DNA of 14,102 nt from DATJFH01 sp035495815 (GTDB lineage: Bacteria; Acidobacteriota; Terriglobia; Bryobacterales; Bryobacteraceae): assembly GCA_035495815.1 (NCBI GenBank), contig DATJFH010000292.1:1-14102 (forward strand), read 5' to 3'. Numbering within the stretch: position 1 is the stretch's first letter; every line of letters starts with the position of its first letter. This document shows positions 1 through 7,201 of the stretch, one piece after another. The position numbers and the translations under genes were made by a program. Below the pieces are notes generated by a model. It saw nothing but the letters and a program-made list of their open reading frames with translations, was not told the DNA's origin and searched no databases.

Positions 1-120
1 GCTGATCTGCTCGATGCGCCGCGCCAGTCCGTAGCCGTGCAAAGGTCCCATCGTTTCCAGCGTCCTGAGCAGCATCAGCGCCAACGTTCCCTGCCAGACA
101 TCCGCTTTCTCTTTACCCAC
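1..120 (-). CDS. PadR-family transcriptional regulator, N-terminus only (cut by window edge)
   Basis: Only the first 40 codons are inside the window, read from a GTG at 118-120. The peptide begins VGKEKADVWQGTLALMLLR and continues to a GPLHGYGLARRIEQIS segment, which is the start of the PadR winged-helix domain (LQGTLxLLxL followed by GPxHGYxIxxRI). PadR proteins are dimeric DNA-binding repressors that usually control transporters or detoxification genes. An AGGAG ribosome site lies four bases before the GTG, which supports this start, and a palindrome sits just upstream (see 135-149). In Acidobacteria this type of PadR gene is commonly followed by a large duplicated ABC-type permease (ADOP). 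That gene would lie outside the left edge, so it is inference only. The family call is secure; the regulated target is unknown. Confidence 0.88.
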   Translation of the reverse strand, partial: MGKEKADVWQGTLALMLLRTLETMGPLHGYGLARRIEQIS

Positions 121-124
121 CGGA

Positions 125-129
125 CTCCT
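125..129 (-). promoter_or_regulatory. Shine-Dalgarno AGGAG for the PadR gene
   Basis: On the minus strand AGGAG is followed by TCCG and then the GTG start. It fixes the non-ATG start of the PadR gene, although the four-base spacer is on the short side. Confidence 0.6.
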
Positions 130-134
130 ATTGG

Positions 135-149
135 TACTCAATATGAGTA
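135..149. promoter_or_regulatory. Palindromic operator-like site TACTCA-ATA-TGAGTA
   Basis: A perfect 6-bp inverted repeat around a 3-bp centre lies 15 to 29 bp upstream of the PadR GTG start, where a -10 region or early transcript would be. PadR repressors typically bind AT-rich dyads in their own promoters, so this is the natural candidate for the autoregulatory site. The site stands out as AT-rich in an otherwise GC-rich gap. Assigning it to PadR is inference from position and symmetry. Confidence 0.6.
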
Positions 150-189
150 TGACACAGCCCGGGCCGGTATCGGGCGCGAGCGCTACAGG

Positions 190-1320
190 CTAACGGCGTA
201 CGCGTCGCATCGATTCGCCCCAGCCGATGCCCAGGCGGGTCGTCAGGATGGCGAAGAATAGGGCCAGCGCCAGGTTCGTCCAGAAGTCGCCGCGATCCAT
301 GTCGAGGAACTGGTAGCGGGCGATGGGGCTGGTGGGCCGCGTCAGAAAATCGATATAGTGAGCCCCGAAAAACCAGTTGCGCGCAGCCGGAGAAAGCATG
401 AAATCGGCAAACGGCCATTGCACCGCGAGAAAAGACGCGAGAAACGCCGATCCCGCGGCGAACGCCTGCAGCCAGACGTCGCGGCCTTTCATCTCCTGCC
501 GGACCAGGTCGAGAAAAAAGGCGGGCACGATCAGCAGCAGCGGAAACGGCGCCGGAATGAAGTGGGTGACCTTATGATAAACGGGTCCCAGCTTGGGCTC
601 GGCGGGAAACAGCGGCAGTATCCAGAGCGCGGCCAGGCAGAAGAGCATGTACATTCCGGCCAGCTTCGTGGATGCCCAGCGCTGTCGCGAAGCCGCGCCG
701 AATCCGGCCAGCAGGAAGGGGAACGTGGTGCAGGCCACGCGGTAGGAGAGACCGCTGTGCATCTGGTTGGGGAACGAGTAAGCCATGAGAAAGATGCCGG
801 CGCCGAGAGCCAGCATCGAGCTGGCATAGAGGAAGAGCCAGTCGAGCACGCGCTGCTGCTTGCCGGCGGAGCGGTTCATGCGTCCCAGAATCAGGATCAG
901 CGCGCCGAGCTGGATCGCGCCGTTCCCGAGGAAAAGCAGCGCGTGCGGCGGGCTGATGATTTTCACGTCCAGCCCGTAAGCCTCGTGCCACCAGTTGTCA
1001 AAGGGCGCCGAAACCAGCATCGCGATCCCGCCCCAGGCCATGACGAAGGCGCCCACCGGCGCCCGGAATCCCCACATCGAGACGGAGGATTCCCGCAGCG
1101 GCGAGTTTGCGTTGAAGGTGGTCGACAGGATCAAGTACGCGCTGACGACGCCGGCCAGCACGCCGCACAGGTAGATGGCCACGTGCGCGGGCGTCCAGAA
1201 CGCATCCCGGCCGATCGAGCGGTGCCAGGAAATATCCCAGTGCACGCCTACGATAGCCGAGGTCACCGCCAGCACGCTCAGCAAGACGTACCACGGAGTC
1301 CCGTTCCGGCGATCGTCCAT
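190..1320 (-). CDS. Polytopic membrane protein with duplicated His/Asp motifs, unknown function
   Basis: A 376-residue, strongly hydrophobic protein with roughly eight to nine membrane helices and no soluble domain. I do not recognise a named family. Its clearest feature is a motif present twice: D29-x2-W32-H33-x3-G37-x-D39-x4-P44-x-H46 near the N-terminus and D108-x2-W111-H112-x3-G116-x-D118-x5-P124-x-H126 about 80 residues later. Each copy leads into a hydrophobic helix. Further His residues lie in loops later on (YHKVTHFIPAP and FGAHYIDF). Clustered His/Asp at helix ends suggests metal or heme binding, or a membrane redox/hydroxylase role, but this is inference. The ATG at 1318-1320 has only a weak upstream AGGA. 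It is followed 70 bp downstream by the PadR gene on the same strand. Only 27 bp separate its start from that of the divergent relic gene, so its promoter probably lies inside the relic. Confidence 0.8.
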   Translation of the reverse strand: MDDRRNGTPWYVLLSVLAVTSAIVGVHWDISWHRSIGRDAFWTPAHVAIYLCGVLAGVVSAYLILSTTFNANSPLRESSVSMWGFRAPVGAFVMAWGGIAMLVSAPFDNWWHEAYGLDVKIISPPHALLFLGNGAIQLGALILILGRMNRSAGKQQRVLDWLFLYASSMLALGAGIFLMAYSFPNQMHSGLSYRVACTTFPFLLAGFGAASRQRWASTKLAGMYMLFCLAALWILPLFPAEPKLGPVYHKVTHFIPAPFPLLLIVPAFFLDLVRQEMKGRDVWLQAFAAGSAFLASFLAVQWPFADFMLSPAARNWFFGAHYIDFLTRPTSPIARYQFLDMDRGDFWTNLALALFFAILTTRLGIGWGESMRRVRR

Positions 1321-1347
1321 GAACCTATTATCCTGGTTTCTTTACTC

Positions 1348-1672
1348 ATGACGGCAAAACGGTACGGCTCCTGGGAAGAGGTGCGCCTGCTGATCGCCGG
1401 CTTTGAATCCGGCGTGCTGCCGCGCGCGCAGTGGAATCATGCGGCGCATCTCACTCGTCGCCTTGACGCGCTTCTGGATCGCTATCGTCCCTCAATACCT
1501 GCGGAAGCCGGCGGCCGGACTCCCGGAGCTGGAGCTGGTGAATCAACTCGTCGAGATTTACGGCGCAAGAAGTGGACTATGGCGGGAGTATTACAGCTTC
1601 GACCTGGCGCAGTCCGTGGAATCGCGGCGCGGCTGGGTCGAGCCGGATCGGAAAGCGATCACGAACGGCTGA
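1348..1672 (+). pseudogene. Relic of a conserved 'WxHxAHLTVAL' protein: frameshift plus internal deletion
   Basis: From the ATG at 1348 frame 1 reads MTAKRYGSWEEVRLL, then GFESGVLPRAQWNHAAHLT. Near 1455 the recognisable sequence moves to frame 2, reading VALTRFWIAIVPQYL, and continues through YYSFDLAQSVESRRGWVEP to a TGA at 1670-1672. From memory, an acidobacterial family of unknown function, about 150 residues long, has FExCTLPxxxWTHxAHLTVALWYL at the N-terminus, then HETITLxW, then a C-terminal YYSxxxLxxxEARxGWVxPD. Both ends are present here, out of frame with each other, and the middle 45 to 50 residues between VAL and TRFW are missing. Frame 1 stays open past the junction but encodes nothing family-like. 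No good ribosome site precedes the ATG. The 3' end overlaps the convergent kinase-like gene by 14 bp. Confidence 0.65.
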
Positions 1673-3002
1673 TTGCGCGCACGTTGCTTTCTTCTTCGCC
1701 GGCGATTTTCCACTTGCCGTCCACGCGCTGGAGCGTCAGCTTTTCGTCTTCGACTCCGCTGGTCGGATTCGGCGGAGCCACGTCCCACTCTTTCCGAAGT
1801 GTCACGACGGCGCGATCACCGGCCAATTCGCCGTATGCCAGGTCCGAGATCTCCAGCCGGCGTATCGGCCCGATCCGTTTCAGCAGCAGTTCCTTTTCCC
1901 GGCGGACCTGAGCGATTTGGGCTGCCTGACCATCGAGGAATGGGGCTACGCGAGACGCGTAACAGGCGACATGGGCTTCGAGATCGCGAGCGCGCAAAGT
2001 CGATATCCAGCGCCCGAGCAGCGCTTCGATCTGGCGCTTGTCTTCCGCCGGATCGGGCTTTACAGGCGCGGCCGGCACGGGCGCGGACACCGCGGCAGAG
2101 GCCGCCTCGGAAATAACGGTCCGATCATGTTGTTCCTGCGGTGGAGCGCTACGTACGGACGGCGCTTTGGAATACAACAGCAGGACGGCTTCGAAGAAAA
2201 GGATCAGCGACGTCGCCGTCAGCCAGGCCCACGCCCGTTTGCGATCGGGTGATACGGGGCGCGCCACGGGAGCCGGCGCGCCCTTGCGGAGCCATTTCTC
2301 AATCCCGTCGAGACTGATTCGTTTCTCCGGATTCGGGTCGAGACAGCCGCTCACGATAGCGCCGAACGGATCGGGAAGCCGCAGGCGTCCACCCAGGCAC
2401 TGGTTGATCGTGACACCCAAAGAGTAGATATCCCAGGCAGGCGAGATCAGGCCGAGATACGCGTCCGGAGGAACGTGCGGAGATTGCGTCAAGGTTTGCC
2501 GCGTCTCCCGCGGGTCGGCCTGACGCGCGGGACCGAGCGCCGTGTAGTCCGCGATTTTCCAGCTGCCACCGGCCGCTGCGATGGTTTCAGGCTTCAGATT
2601 GCGGCACACCAGGTTCTTTCCGTGCAGATATCGAAGCGCGTCCACAAGCTGGCCGGCCAGATCGCGGACGTCCTCCAGCGGCAGCGAGTCCTGTCCAACC
2701 AGCCGGCTGGCCAGCAGTGAGTCCGTACGCTCCATTGCCACGCACAGCCACTCCCGGCCCGCGATCACTTCCTTCCCCGCGCCCAGCACCCTCCGCAGGT
2801 GAGGATGCCGCAGGCCGAGAATATGGGAAGGCCAGCCGGCAATCTCCCTCTCCGCCGGTTGGAGAGAGAATACGATTGATTCCGAAGATGATTGGAGCGA
2901 CGTGGCCAGGAACCAGGCGTGGTCGCCGTCGGTGACCAGCAAACGTTCGAGTGAGTACTTGTTACCCACTTTGGCGCCTGTCAATCGCTCCCATGCAATC
3001 AT
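1659..3002 (-). CDS. Membrane-anchored Ser/Thr pseudokinase with C-terminal NTF2/SnoaL-like domain
   Basis: A 447-residue protein. Residues 16-240 follow the bacterial Ser/Thr kinase fold: LRHPHLRRVLG, LAGQLVDALRYLHGKNLVC, then CRNLKPET (133-140), KIADYT (149-154), and DIYSLGV (191-197) with the PNPEKRIS helix after it. Key residues are altered. The Gly-rich loop and VAIK lysine are not recognisable, HRD is CRN, the metal-binding Asn of KPEN is Thr, and DFG is DYT. It is therefore most likely a pseudokinase acting as a scaffold or sensor. One membrane helix spans about 257-277, followed by a Pro/Ala-rich linker and, from about 302 to 440, an NTF2-like domain (IEALLGRWISTLRARD ... LQRVDGKWKIAGEEE) expected outside the membrane. 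The ATG at 3000-3002 has AGGGG upstream. The gene lies 110 bp downstream of the cytochrome gene, same strand. The activity call is inferred from sequence only. Confidence 0.85.
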   Translation of the reverse strand: MIAWERLTGAKVGNKYSLERLLVTDGDHAWFLATSLQSSSESIVFSLQPAEREIAGWPSHILGLRHPHLRRVLGAGKEVIAGREWLCVAMERTDSLLASRLVGQDSLPLEDVRDLAGQLVDALRYLHGKNLVCRNLKPETIAAAGGSWKIADYTALGPARQADPRETRQTLTQSPHVPPDAYLGLISPAWDIYSLGVTINQCLGGRLRLPDPFGAIVSGCLDPNPEKRISLDGIEKWLRKGAPAPVARPVSPDRKRAWAWLTATSLILFFEAVLLLYSKAPSVRSAPPQEQHDRTVISEAASAAVSAPVPAAPVKPDPAEDKRQIEALLGRWISTLRARDLEAHVACYASRVAPFLDGQAAQIAQVRREKELLLKRIGPIRRLEISDLAYGELAGDRAVVTLRKEWDVAPPNPTSGVEDEKLTLQRVDGKWKIAGEEESNVRAISRS

Positions 3003-3091
3003 TTACAGTTTTCCCCTGCGAAATGAGTGCAATTTAAAAACCATGGCGAAAACCAAAGCCGTACACAAAGCGGATGAGAATCAGGGATTCG

Positions 3092-3111
3092 TCCCGGCGA
3101 CACAACCGGGA
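3092..3111 (-). terminator. Stem-loop just after the cytochrome stop codon
   Basis: TCCCGG and CCGGGA form a perfect 6-bp stem with an 8-base loop, starting one base past the cytochrome TAG on the minus strand. No T-tract follows, so it is a weak candidate for intrinsic termination or 3' end protection between the cytochrome and pseudokinase genes. The rest of the 110-bp gap (3003-3112) holds an AT-rich patch (TTTTTAAATT on the minus strand) that may belong to a pseudokinase promoter, without a clear -35 match. Confidence 0.3.
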
Positions 3112-3112
3112 T

Positions 3113-5368
3113 CTATCGCGATTGAGGAAGCTGCTGCAGCATTTGGACGGCATCGTCCCGGATCGCCGGATCGGCGCTGACGGATGCCCGCTGGAGATGC
3201 TCAGCCGCGCCCTTGAAGTCGCCTAGCGCGGCCAGCGCGGCCCCGAGGTTGAGGTGCGAGCGGTCATAATCGGGACGGATTCGCAGCGCGTCGCGGTAAT
3301 GCTGCAGCGCGCCCTGCGCCTGTCCTTTGCGGGCCAGCAGGTTGCCCAGCAGGTCGTGCGCTTCCACCAGACGCGAATCGGCTCGCAGAGCGGCTTCCAC
3401 CTGCCGCTGCGCTTCGTCGAACTGACGCGCTCGCGCCAGCGCGACCCCGTAATTGTAACGGAGTCCGGCGTGATTGGGACGCGCGCTCAGGGCAGCCTCG
3501 AAATGGTAGCGGGCTTGGGCGAGGTCGCCGCCGGCCGACAGCAGGTTGGCCAGGTTGGCGTGCGCTTCCGGATAGTCGGGCTGAATGCGGATCGCCTCGC
3601 GGAAAGCCGATTCCGCGCCGCCCCGGTCCGCGCCGGCCAGCAGCGCCTGCCCCAAACTGTTGCGCGCTTCGGGCATGTCGGGGTCGAGCGCGACGGCTTT
3701 TGTCAGCGCGGCCGAAGCATCCGGGCTCTGACCCCGCTCGAGATAGACCAGCCCCAGCTCGTGCCACGAATCGGCGTCGTTTGGAGCGGTCTCGACGGCG
3801 CGCTTCAGCGTAGCAGCGGCCTGAGTGCGCTGGCCCATCGCTTTCAAGCCGAGCGCCAGGCGTCGGAGAGCCTCCACGAAATCCGGCCTGCGACGGACCG
3901 CCTCTTCGTACAAAGGCAGCGCCTTCTCCCAATGCCCGGCCTTTCTCCAGGCGTCGGCCAGCTCGAAATAATATTCCGCCTTCTGCGGACGGTACCTCTC
4001 GATGGCGGCGGCGAGCCGCGGGATGCCGGCCTCGAGATTGCTCCTCTGAGCCACCTGCGCCAGGGCCAGATAGAGCTCATCTTCCGGGCGGGGCGCTTTG
4101 GGCGGATAGTACAAGACCACCTCGCCGTGATACGCGGTAGCGTCGGTCTCGTGACGCTCCGGGATCGGGGCCAGCAAATCGCGGGCGGGCTTGCGCCGCT
4201 GGATGTAATGATCCGTCATGACGGCGTGGACCACGTCGTCGGTGCGGCGCCTGGGCATATGACAGGCCACGCAGTCCTCGCCGCGGGGGTGGTTCGCCGA
4301 TAACGGCCCCGCGTGACATTGGCGGCAGACGCCATTGTAGTGAAGTCCGGCCGCTGCACCTCGTGGAACGTCATGCGGATTGTGGCATGTCGTGCATCGG
4401 AGGCGGCCCTCGCTGCGCAGAAAACACGCCGAGCGCCGCAGCCGGTAGGCGGAGTTCACGATCTCGAACTTGTCGTCGTGGCCTTTGCCGGGCGCTTCGT
4501 CGAAGGCCAGCGCGAAGTCCCCCAGCGGCTCGCCCGGCTTGTAGGAGAAGGGGCCGCGCTCGAAGCGCTGGATGGCGTTCGGCAGGCGGAAGCTGGTGGT
4601 CTCGAGGTGGCATTGCATGCACACCTCCATCTGTCTTTCAGAATCGAGACGCGCCGGGTTGACGATGGCCGCGCGAATGTCCGCCGGCTTCGCGCCCGGG
4701 ACCTGCGCCACCTCCACATGCCTGCCGCCGGGACCGTGGCAGCGCTGGCAGTCGATGCCCTCCGGCAGTCCGGCGAACACCGGCTCGGCGCCCCGGTCGC
4801 CGGTTGCGGGCGCGCCTTCCGGATACCCGTTGTGGCAGAACATGCAGTCGTAGGTTACTTTGCGCCGGAATCCCTGATGGTCGGGACGGTCGTAGCCCGG
4901 GTTCATGGCCCAATAGCCGCCCTTCTCCGAATACCAGGCCAGCGGAAGCTGCACCAGCGTGTTGCGCGCCGTGCGATGCAGGTAGGTGCGCACGTGCGCG
5001 CCGGAGCCCATCACGTAGTGGACTTCCTTTTCCATCACGTTCGTCTGTTTCCCGTCGGGACCGAGCTGGTGGCGGCGCTGAAAATACTTGCCGCCGCGCT
5101 GGAGCATGGTGAAGTAACTGCGGGAGGCTTCGTGGTGGTAGGTGTTCCTTTTCGTGTAATCCTCGATCGTGTTCGAGGGCTGAGGACGCGCAAGGGAGCG
5201 GGCCATGCTGGTCCTGCGGTACGTCTCCCAAATCCCCTGATGGCAGCCGGCGCAGAGCTTGGCATCCACCTGCCGGGCAGCCGGCCCGACGGCGTTTTTA
5301 GGGGATGGCCGGCATCCCTGCGCTACCAGGAAGGCGAAAGCAGCCAATGCCCAGGGGCTTCTGTTCAC
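3113..5368 (-). CDS. Heptaheme c-type cytochrome / TPR lipoprotein
   Basis: A 751-residue exported protein. The N-terminus has a short hydrophobic stretch ending VAQGC, a plausible lipobox with lipidated Cys19. Seven CxxCH heme-attachment motifs follow: CAGCH (39), CMFCH (175), CQRCH (207), CMQCH (250), CTTCH (325), CRQCH (348) and CVACH (366). Between the first and second lies a conserved-looking block with GSGAHVRTYLHR and WYSEKGGYWAMNPGY. The spacing resembles cytochrome c554-type multiheme proteins. From about 430 to the C-terminus are eight or nine 34-residue TPR units ending in P-D/N, a protein-docking scaffold. It probably moves electrons outside the inner membrane while binding partners through the TPRs. 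The start is GTG at 5366-5368, overlapping the TGA of the upstream transferase gene as GTGA, which suggests translational coupling. Heme count and TPRs are directly visible; substrate and partner are unknown. Confidence 0.92.
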   Translation of the reverse strand: MNRSPWALAAFAFLVAQGCRPSPKNAVGPAARQVDAKLCAGCHQGIWETYRRTSMARSLARPQPSNTIEDYTKRNTYHHEASRSYFTMLQRGGKYFQRRHQLGPDGKQTNVMEKEVHYVMGSGAHVRTYLHRTARNTLVQLPLAWYSEKGGYWAMNPGYDRPDHQGFRRKVTYDCMFCHNGYPEGAPATGDRGAEPVFAGLPEGIDCQRCHGPGGRHVEVAQVPGAKPADIRAAIVNPARLDSERQMEVCMQCHLETTSFRLPNAIQRFERGPFSYKPGEPLGDFALAFDEAPGKGHDDKFEIVNSAYRLRRSACFLRSEGRLRCTTCHNPHDVPRGAAAGLHYNGVCRQCHAGPLSANHPRGEDCVACHMPRRRTDDVVHAVMTDHYIQRRKPARDLLAPIPERHETDATAYHGEVVLYYPPKAPRPEDELYLALAQVAQRSNLEAGIPRLAAAIERYRPQKAEYYFELADAWRKAGHWEKALPLYEEAVRRRPDFVEALRRLALGLKAMGQRTQAAATLKRAVETAPNDADSWHELGLVYLERGQSPDASAALTKAVALDPDMPEARNSLGQALLAGADRGGAESAFREAIRIQPDYPEAHANLANLLSAGGDLAQARYHFEAALSARPNHAGLRYNYGVALARARQFDEAQRQVEAALRADSRLVEAHDLLGNLLARKGQAQGALQHYRDALRIRPDYDRSHLNLGAALAALGDFKGAAEHLQRASVSADPAIRDDAVQMLQQLPQSR

Positions 5369-7059
5369 TGGAATACCGGCGGACCTTCGGGCACGGCGGA
5401 TCCATCCCCCCGGGGGTCGGAAGCCGCGTAGTTGACTCCGTTCCGGTCGCGCAGCACGGCCTGGCCGCGTCCCATGGAACCGGAGAACGGCGTCAGCGCT
5501 TTCACCTCATGGCCGAGGGCGGTCAGCTCTTTTCGCACCGGCTCCGGGATGCGCGATTCGATCGATACGTCGCAACCGGGAAACGTCAGCTTGGTGAAGC
5601 GCGGCTCGTCGAGCGCCGCCTGGATGTTCAGCCCGAAGTCCACCAGGTTCGAGACGAATTGCGCGTGCGCCTGCGCCTGGTTCCAGCCGCCCATGATGCC
5701 GAACCCGATGCGGACGCCGTCTTTCTCCATGAACGCCGGGATGATGGTGTGGAGCGGCCGCTTCCGTGGTCCGAGTGAATTGGGCAGGCCGGCCTTCAAC
5801 TCGAAACCCGAGCCGCGGTTGTGCAGCGCAAAGCCCGTCTGCGGCGGAACGAATCCGGTACCGAAGTTCGACGAGAGGCTCTGGATCAGCGATACGATGT
5901 TGCCGTCGCGGTCGATGGCGCTCATGTAAATCGTGTCCGACCAATCGGCCGATGAAAACTCATCGGCCGGCGAGGGAGAGACGGCGCACTGGGCGCGGTC
6001 GGGCTCGATCCGCTTCGCCCGGCTGGCCGCCAGCTCTTTCGAGATCAGACCCTTGACAGGAATTCTGGAAAACTTCGGATCGCCGGCGTAGCCTAGCAGG
6101 TCGGCGTAGGCCAGCTTCTTGGCTTCGATCATCACGTGCAGCGCCTTCGCGCTGTTATGCCCGTACTTGGCCAGTGGAAAGCGCTCCATCATGTTGAGCA
6201 TGGAGAGCGCCGCGATGCCGTGCCCGTTGGGAGGCAATTCCCATACTGTCCAGCCGCGATAGATGGTGGAAACCGGATCGATCCATTCCGGCTGGAACTG
6301 CTCGAGGTCCGCCGGCTCGAAGGTCCCGCCCATTTCGCGCGAGAGACGCACGATCGCCTCGGCCGTGGGACCCCTGTAGAATCCGTCGCGGCCGTGCTCG
6401 GCGATGCGGGTCAGCGACGCGGCCAGATCCGGGTTGCGGAACATTTCGCCGGTGTTGGGTCCCCGCCCGCCGATGGTCCAAGTTGGGATGAAATTCGGAG
6501 CCCCGGCGAAGCGGCGCGCGGCCCCCTTCCAGCCCGCTGCGGTCATCTCGGCCGCCGGGTGGCCGTTCTGCGCATAGTAAATCGCCGGCGCCAGGATCTT
6601 CGAGAACGGGAGCTTACCCAGACGCCGCCGAAGCGCGTCCCAACCGGCTACCGCGCCGGGGACGGTGACGGTGTGGATGCCGCTCAGTTTCTGAATCTTC
6701 TTCGAGCGCAGGAATTCGAGAGTCAGTCCCGCCGGCGTCCACCCGCTGGAGTTCAGGCCGTACAGTTTTCCGGATTTGGCTTCGTAGACGATGGCGAACA
6801 AGTCGCCGCCGATCCCGTTCGCGCCCGGCTGCACCACCCCCAGCGTGGCGTTCGCGGCGATCGCCGCGTCGACGGCATTGCCGCCGTGTTCGAGCACCAT
6901 GGCGCCGGCTTGCGAGGCCAGCGTCTGGCTGGTGGCGACAATGCCGAACCGGGTGATCACCATGGAGCGCGTCTGCTGCGGGACGCGCCCGAGCGGAGGG
7001 TCCTGTTGAGCCTGCAACAGCAGGCCGAGGGTTGCGATACAGAGTACCAGCCGCGTCAT
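5365..7059 (-). CDS. Gamma-glutamyltransferase-family Ntn hydrolase (exported)
   Basis: A 564-residue protein of usual family length. A signal peptide (MTRLVLCIATLGLLLQAQ) implies export. Family marks are GGNAVDAAIAANATLGVVQP near the N-terminus, GIGGDLFAIVY, the GYAGDP segment, and the autoprocessing site D375-T376-I-Y followed by SAIDRDGNIVSLIQSLS. Thr376 is the expected new N-terminal nucleophile of the small subunit after self-cleavage. MGGWNQAQAHAQFVSNLVDFG and DEPRFTK complete the small subunit. Two departures from E. coli Ggt are visible. The DFREMAP region that holds the gamma-glutamyl-binding Arg reads NSSGWTPAG, and the SSM motif is RPLHTIIP with no lid loop. It may act on a substrate other than glutathione. 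No clear Shine-Dalgarno precedes the ATG at 7057-7059; TAACAT six bases upstream would allow a leaderless mRNA. First gene of the pair with the cytochrome. Confidence 0.9.
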   Translation of the reverse strand: MTRLVLCIATLGLLLQAQQDPPLGRVPQQTRSMVITRFGIVATSQTLASQAGAMVLEHGGNAVDAAIAANATLGVVQPGANGIGGDLFAIVYEAKSGKLYGLNSSGWTPAGLTLEFLRSKKIQKLSGIHTVTVPGAVAGWDALRRRLGKLPFSKILAPAIYYAQNGHPAAEMTAAGWKGAARRFAGAPNFIPTWTIGGRGPNTGEMFRNPDLAASLTRIAEHGRDGFYRGPTAEAIVRLSREMGGTFEPADLEQFQPEWIDPVSTIYRGWTVWELPPNGHGIAALSMLNMMERFPLAKYGHNSAKALHVMIEAKKLAYADLLGYAGDPKFSRIPVKGLISKELAASRAKRIEPDRAQCAVSPSPADEFSSADWSDTIYMSAIDRDGNIVSLIQSLSSNFGTGFVPPQTGFALHNRGSGFELKAGLPNSLGPRKRPLHTIIPAFMEKDGVRIGFGIMGGWNQAQAHAQFVSNLVDFGLNIQAALDEPRFTKLTFPGCDVSIESRIPEPVRKELTALGHEVKALTPFSGSMGRGQAVLRDRNGVNYAASDPRGDGSAVPEGPPVFQ

Positions 7060-7153
7060 TGCCGGATGTTACCACAACCGGTGAACTGGACCGCACCGCT
7101 TACGCGCCGGTTGCGGCCCCTATGGCGGCGCCAGGAAAACGAAGTCCGCATGT

Positions 7154-7159
7154 TATGAT
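7154..7159 (+). promoter_or_regulatory. Possible -10 box TATGAT for the sugar cassette
   Basis: TATGAT lies about 43 bp before the aminotransferase ATG in the 142-bp divergent gap (7060-7201) shared with the transferase gene. No good -35 hexamer sits 16-18 bp upstream, so this is a candidate only. Confidence 0.25.
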
Positions 7160-7201
7160 CGAAAGTCTTCGAGCGCTCTTAGCCCCAACGCCGGCCAGGC
7201 T

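Noticed and set aside
358..1911. Long plus-strand open frame covering the membrane protein gene and the relic
   Set aside because: Its first 330 residues are Arg/Gly/Gln-rich antisense of the membrane protein. Only the short part from 1348 matches a family, and that part breaks near 1455.
3043..3180. Short plus-strand frame starting MAKTKAVHKADENQG in the gap before the cytochrome gene
   Set aside because: It runs into the antisense of the cytochrome C-terminus, has no ribosome site and matches no family I recognise. Too little to call a gene.
3264..3932. Arg/Gly-rich alternate-frame product within the TPR part of the cytochrome gene
   Set aside because: It is a frame shadow of the repetitive, GC-rich TPR coding sequence, with no start signal and no domain.
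7075..7113. CAACCGG...CCGGTTG inverted repeat in the divergent promoter gap
   Set aside because: Seven-bp arms 25 bp apart are about what chance gives in a 142-bp GC-rich gap. No other support.
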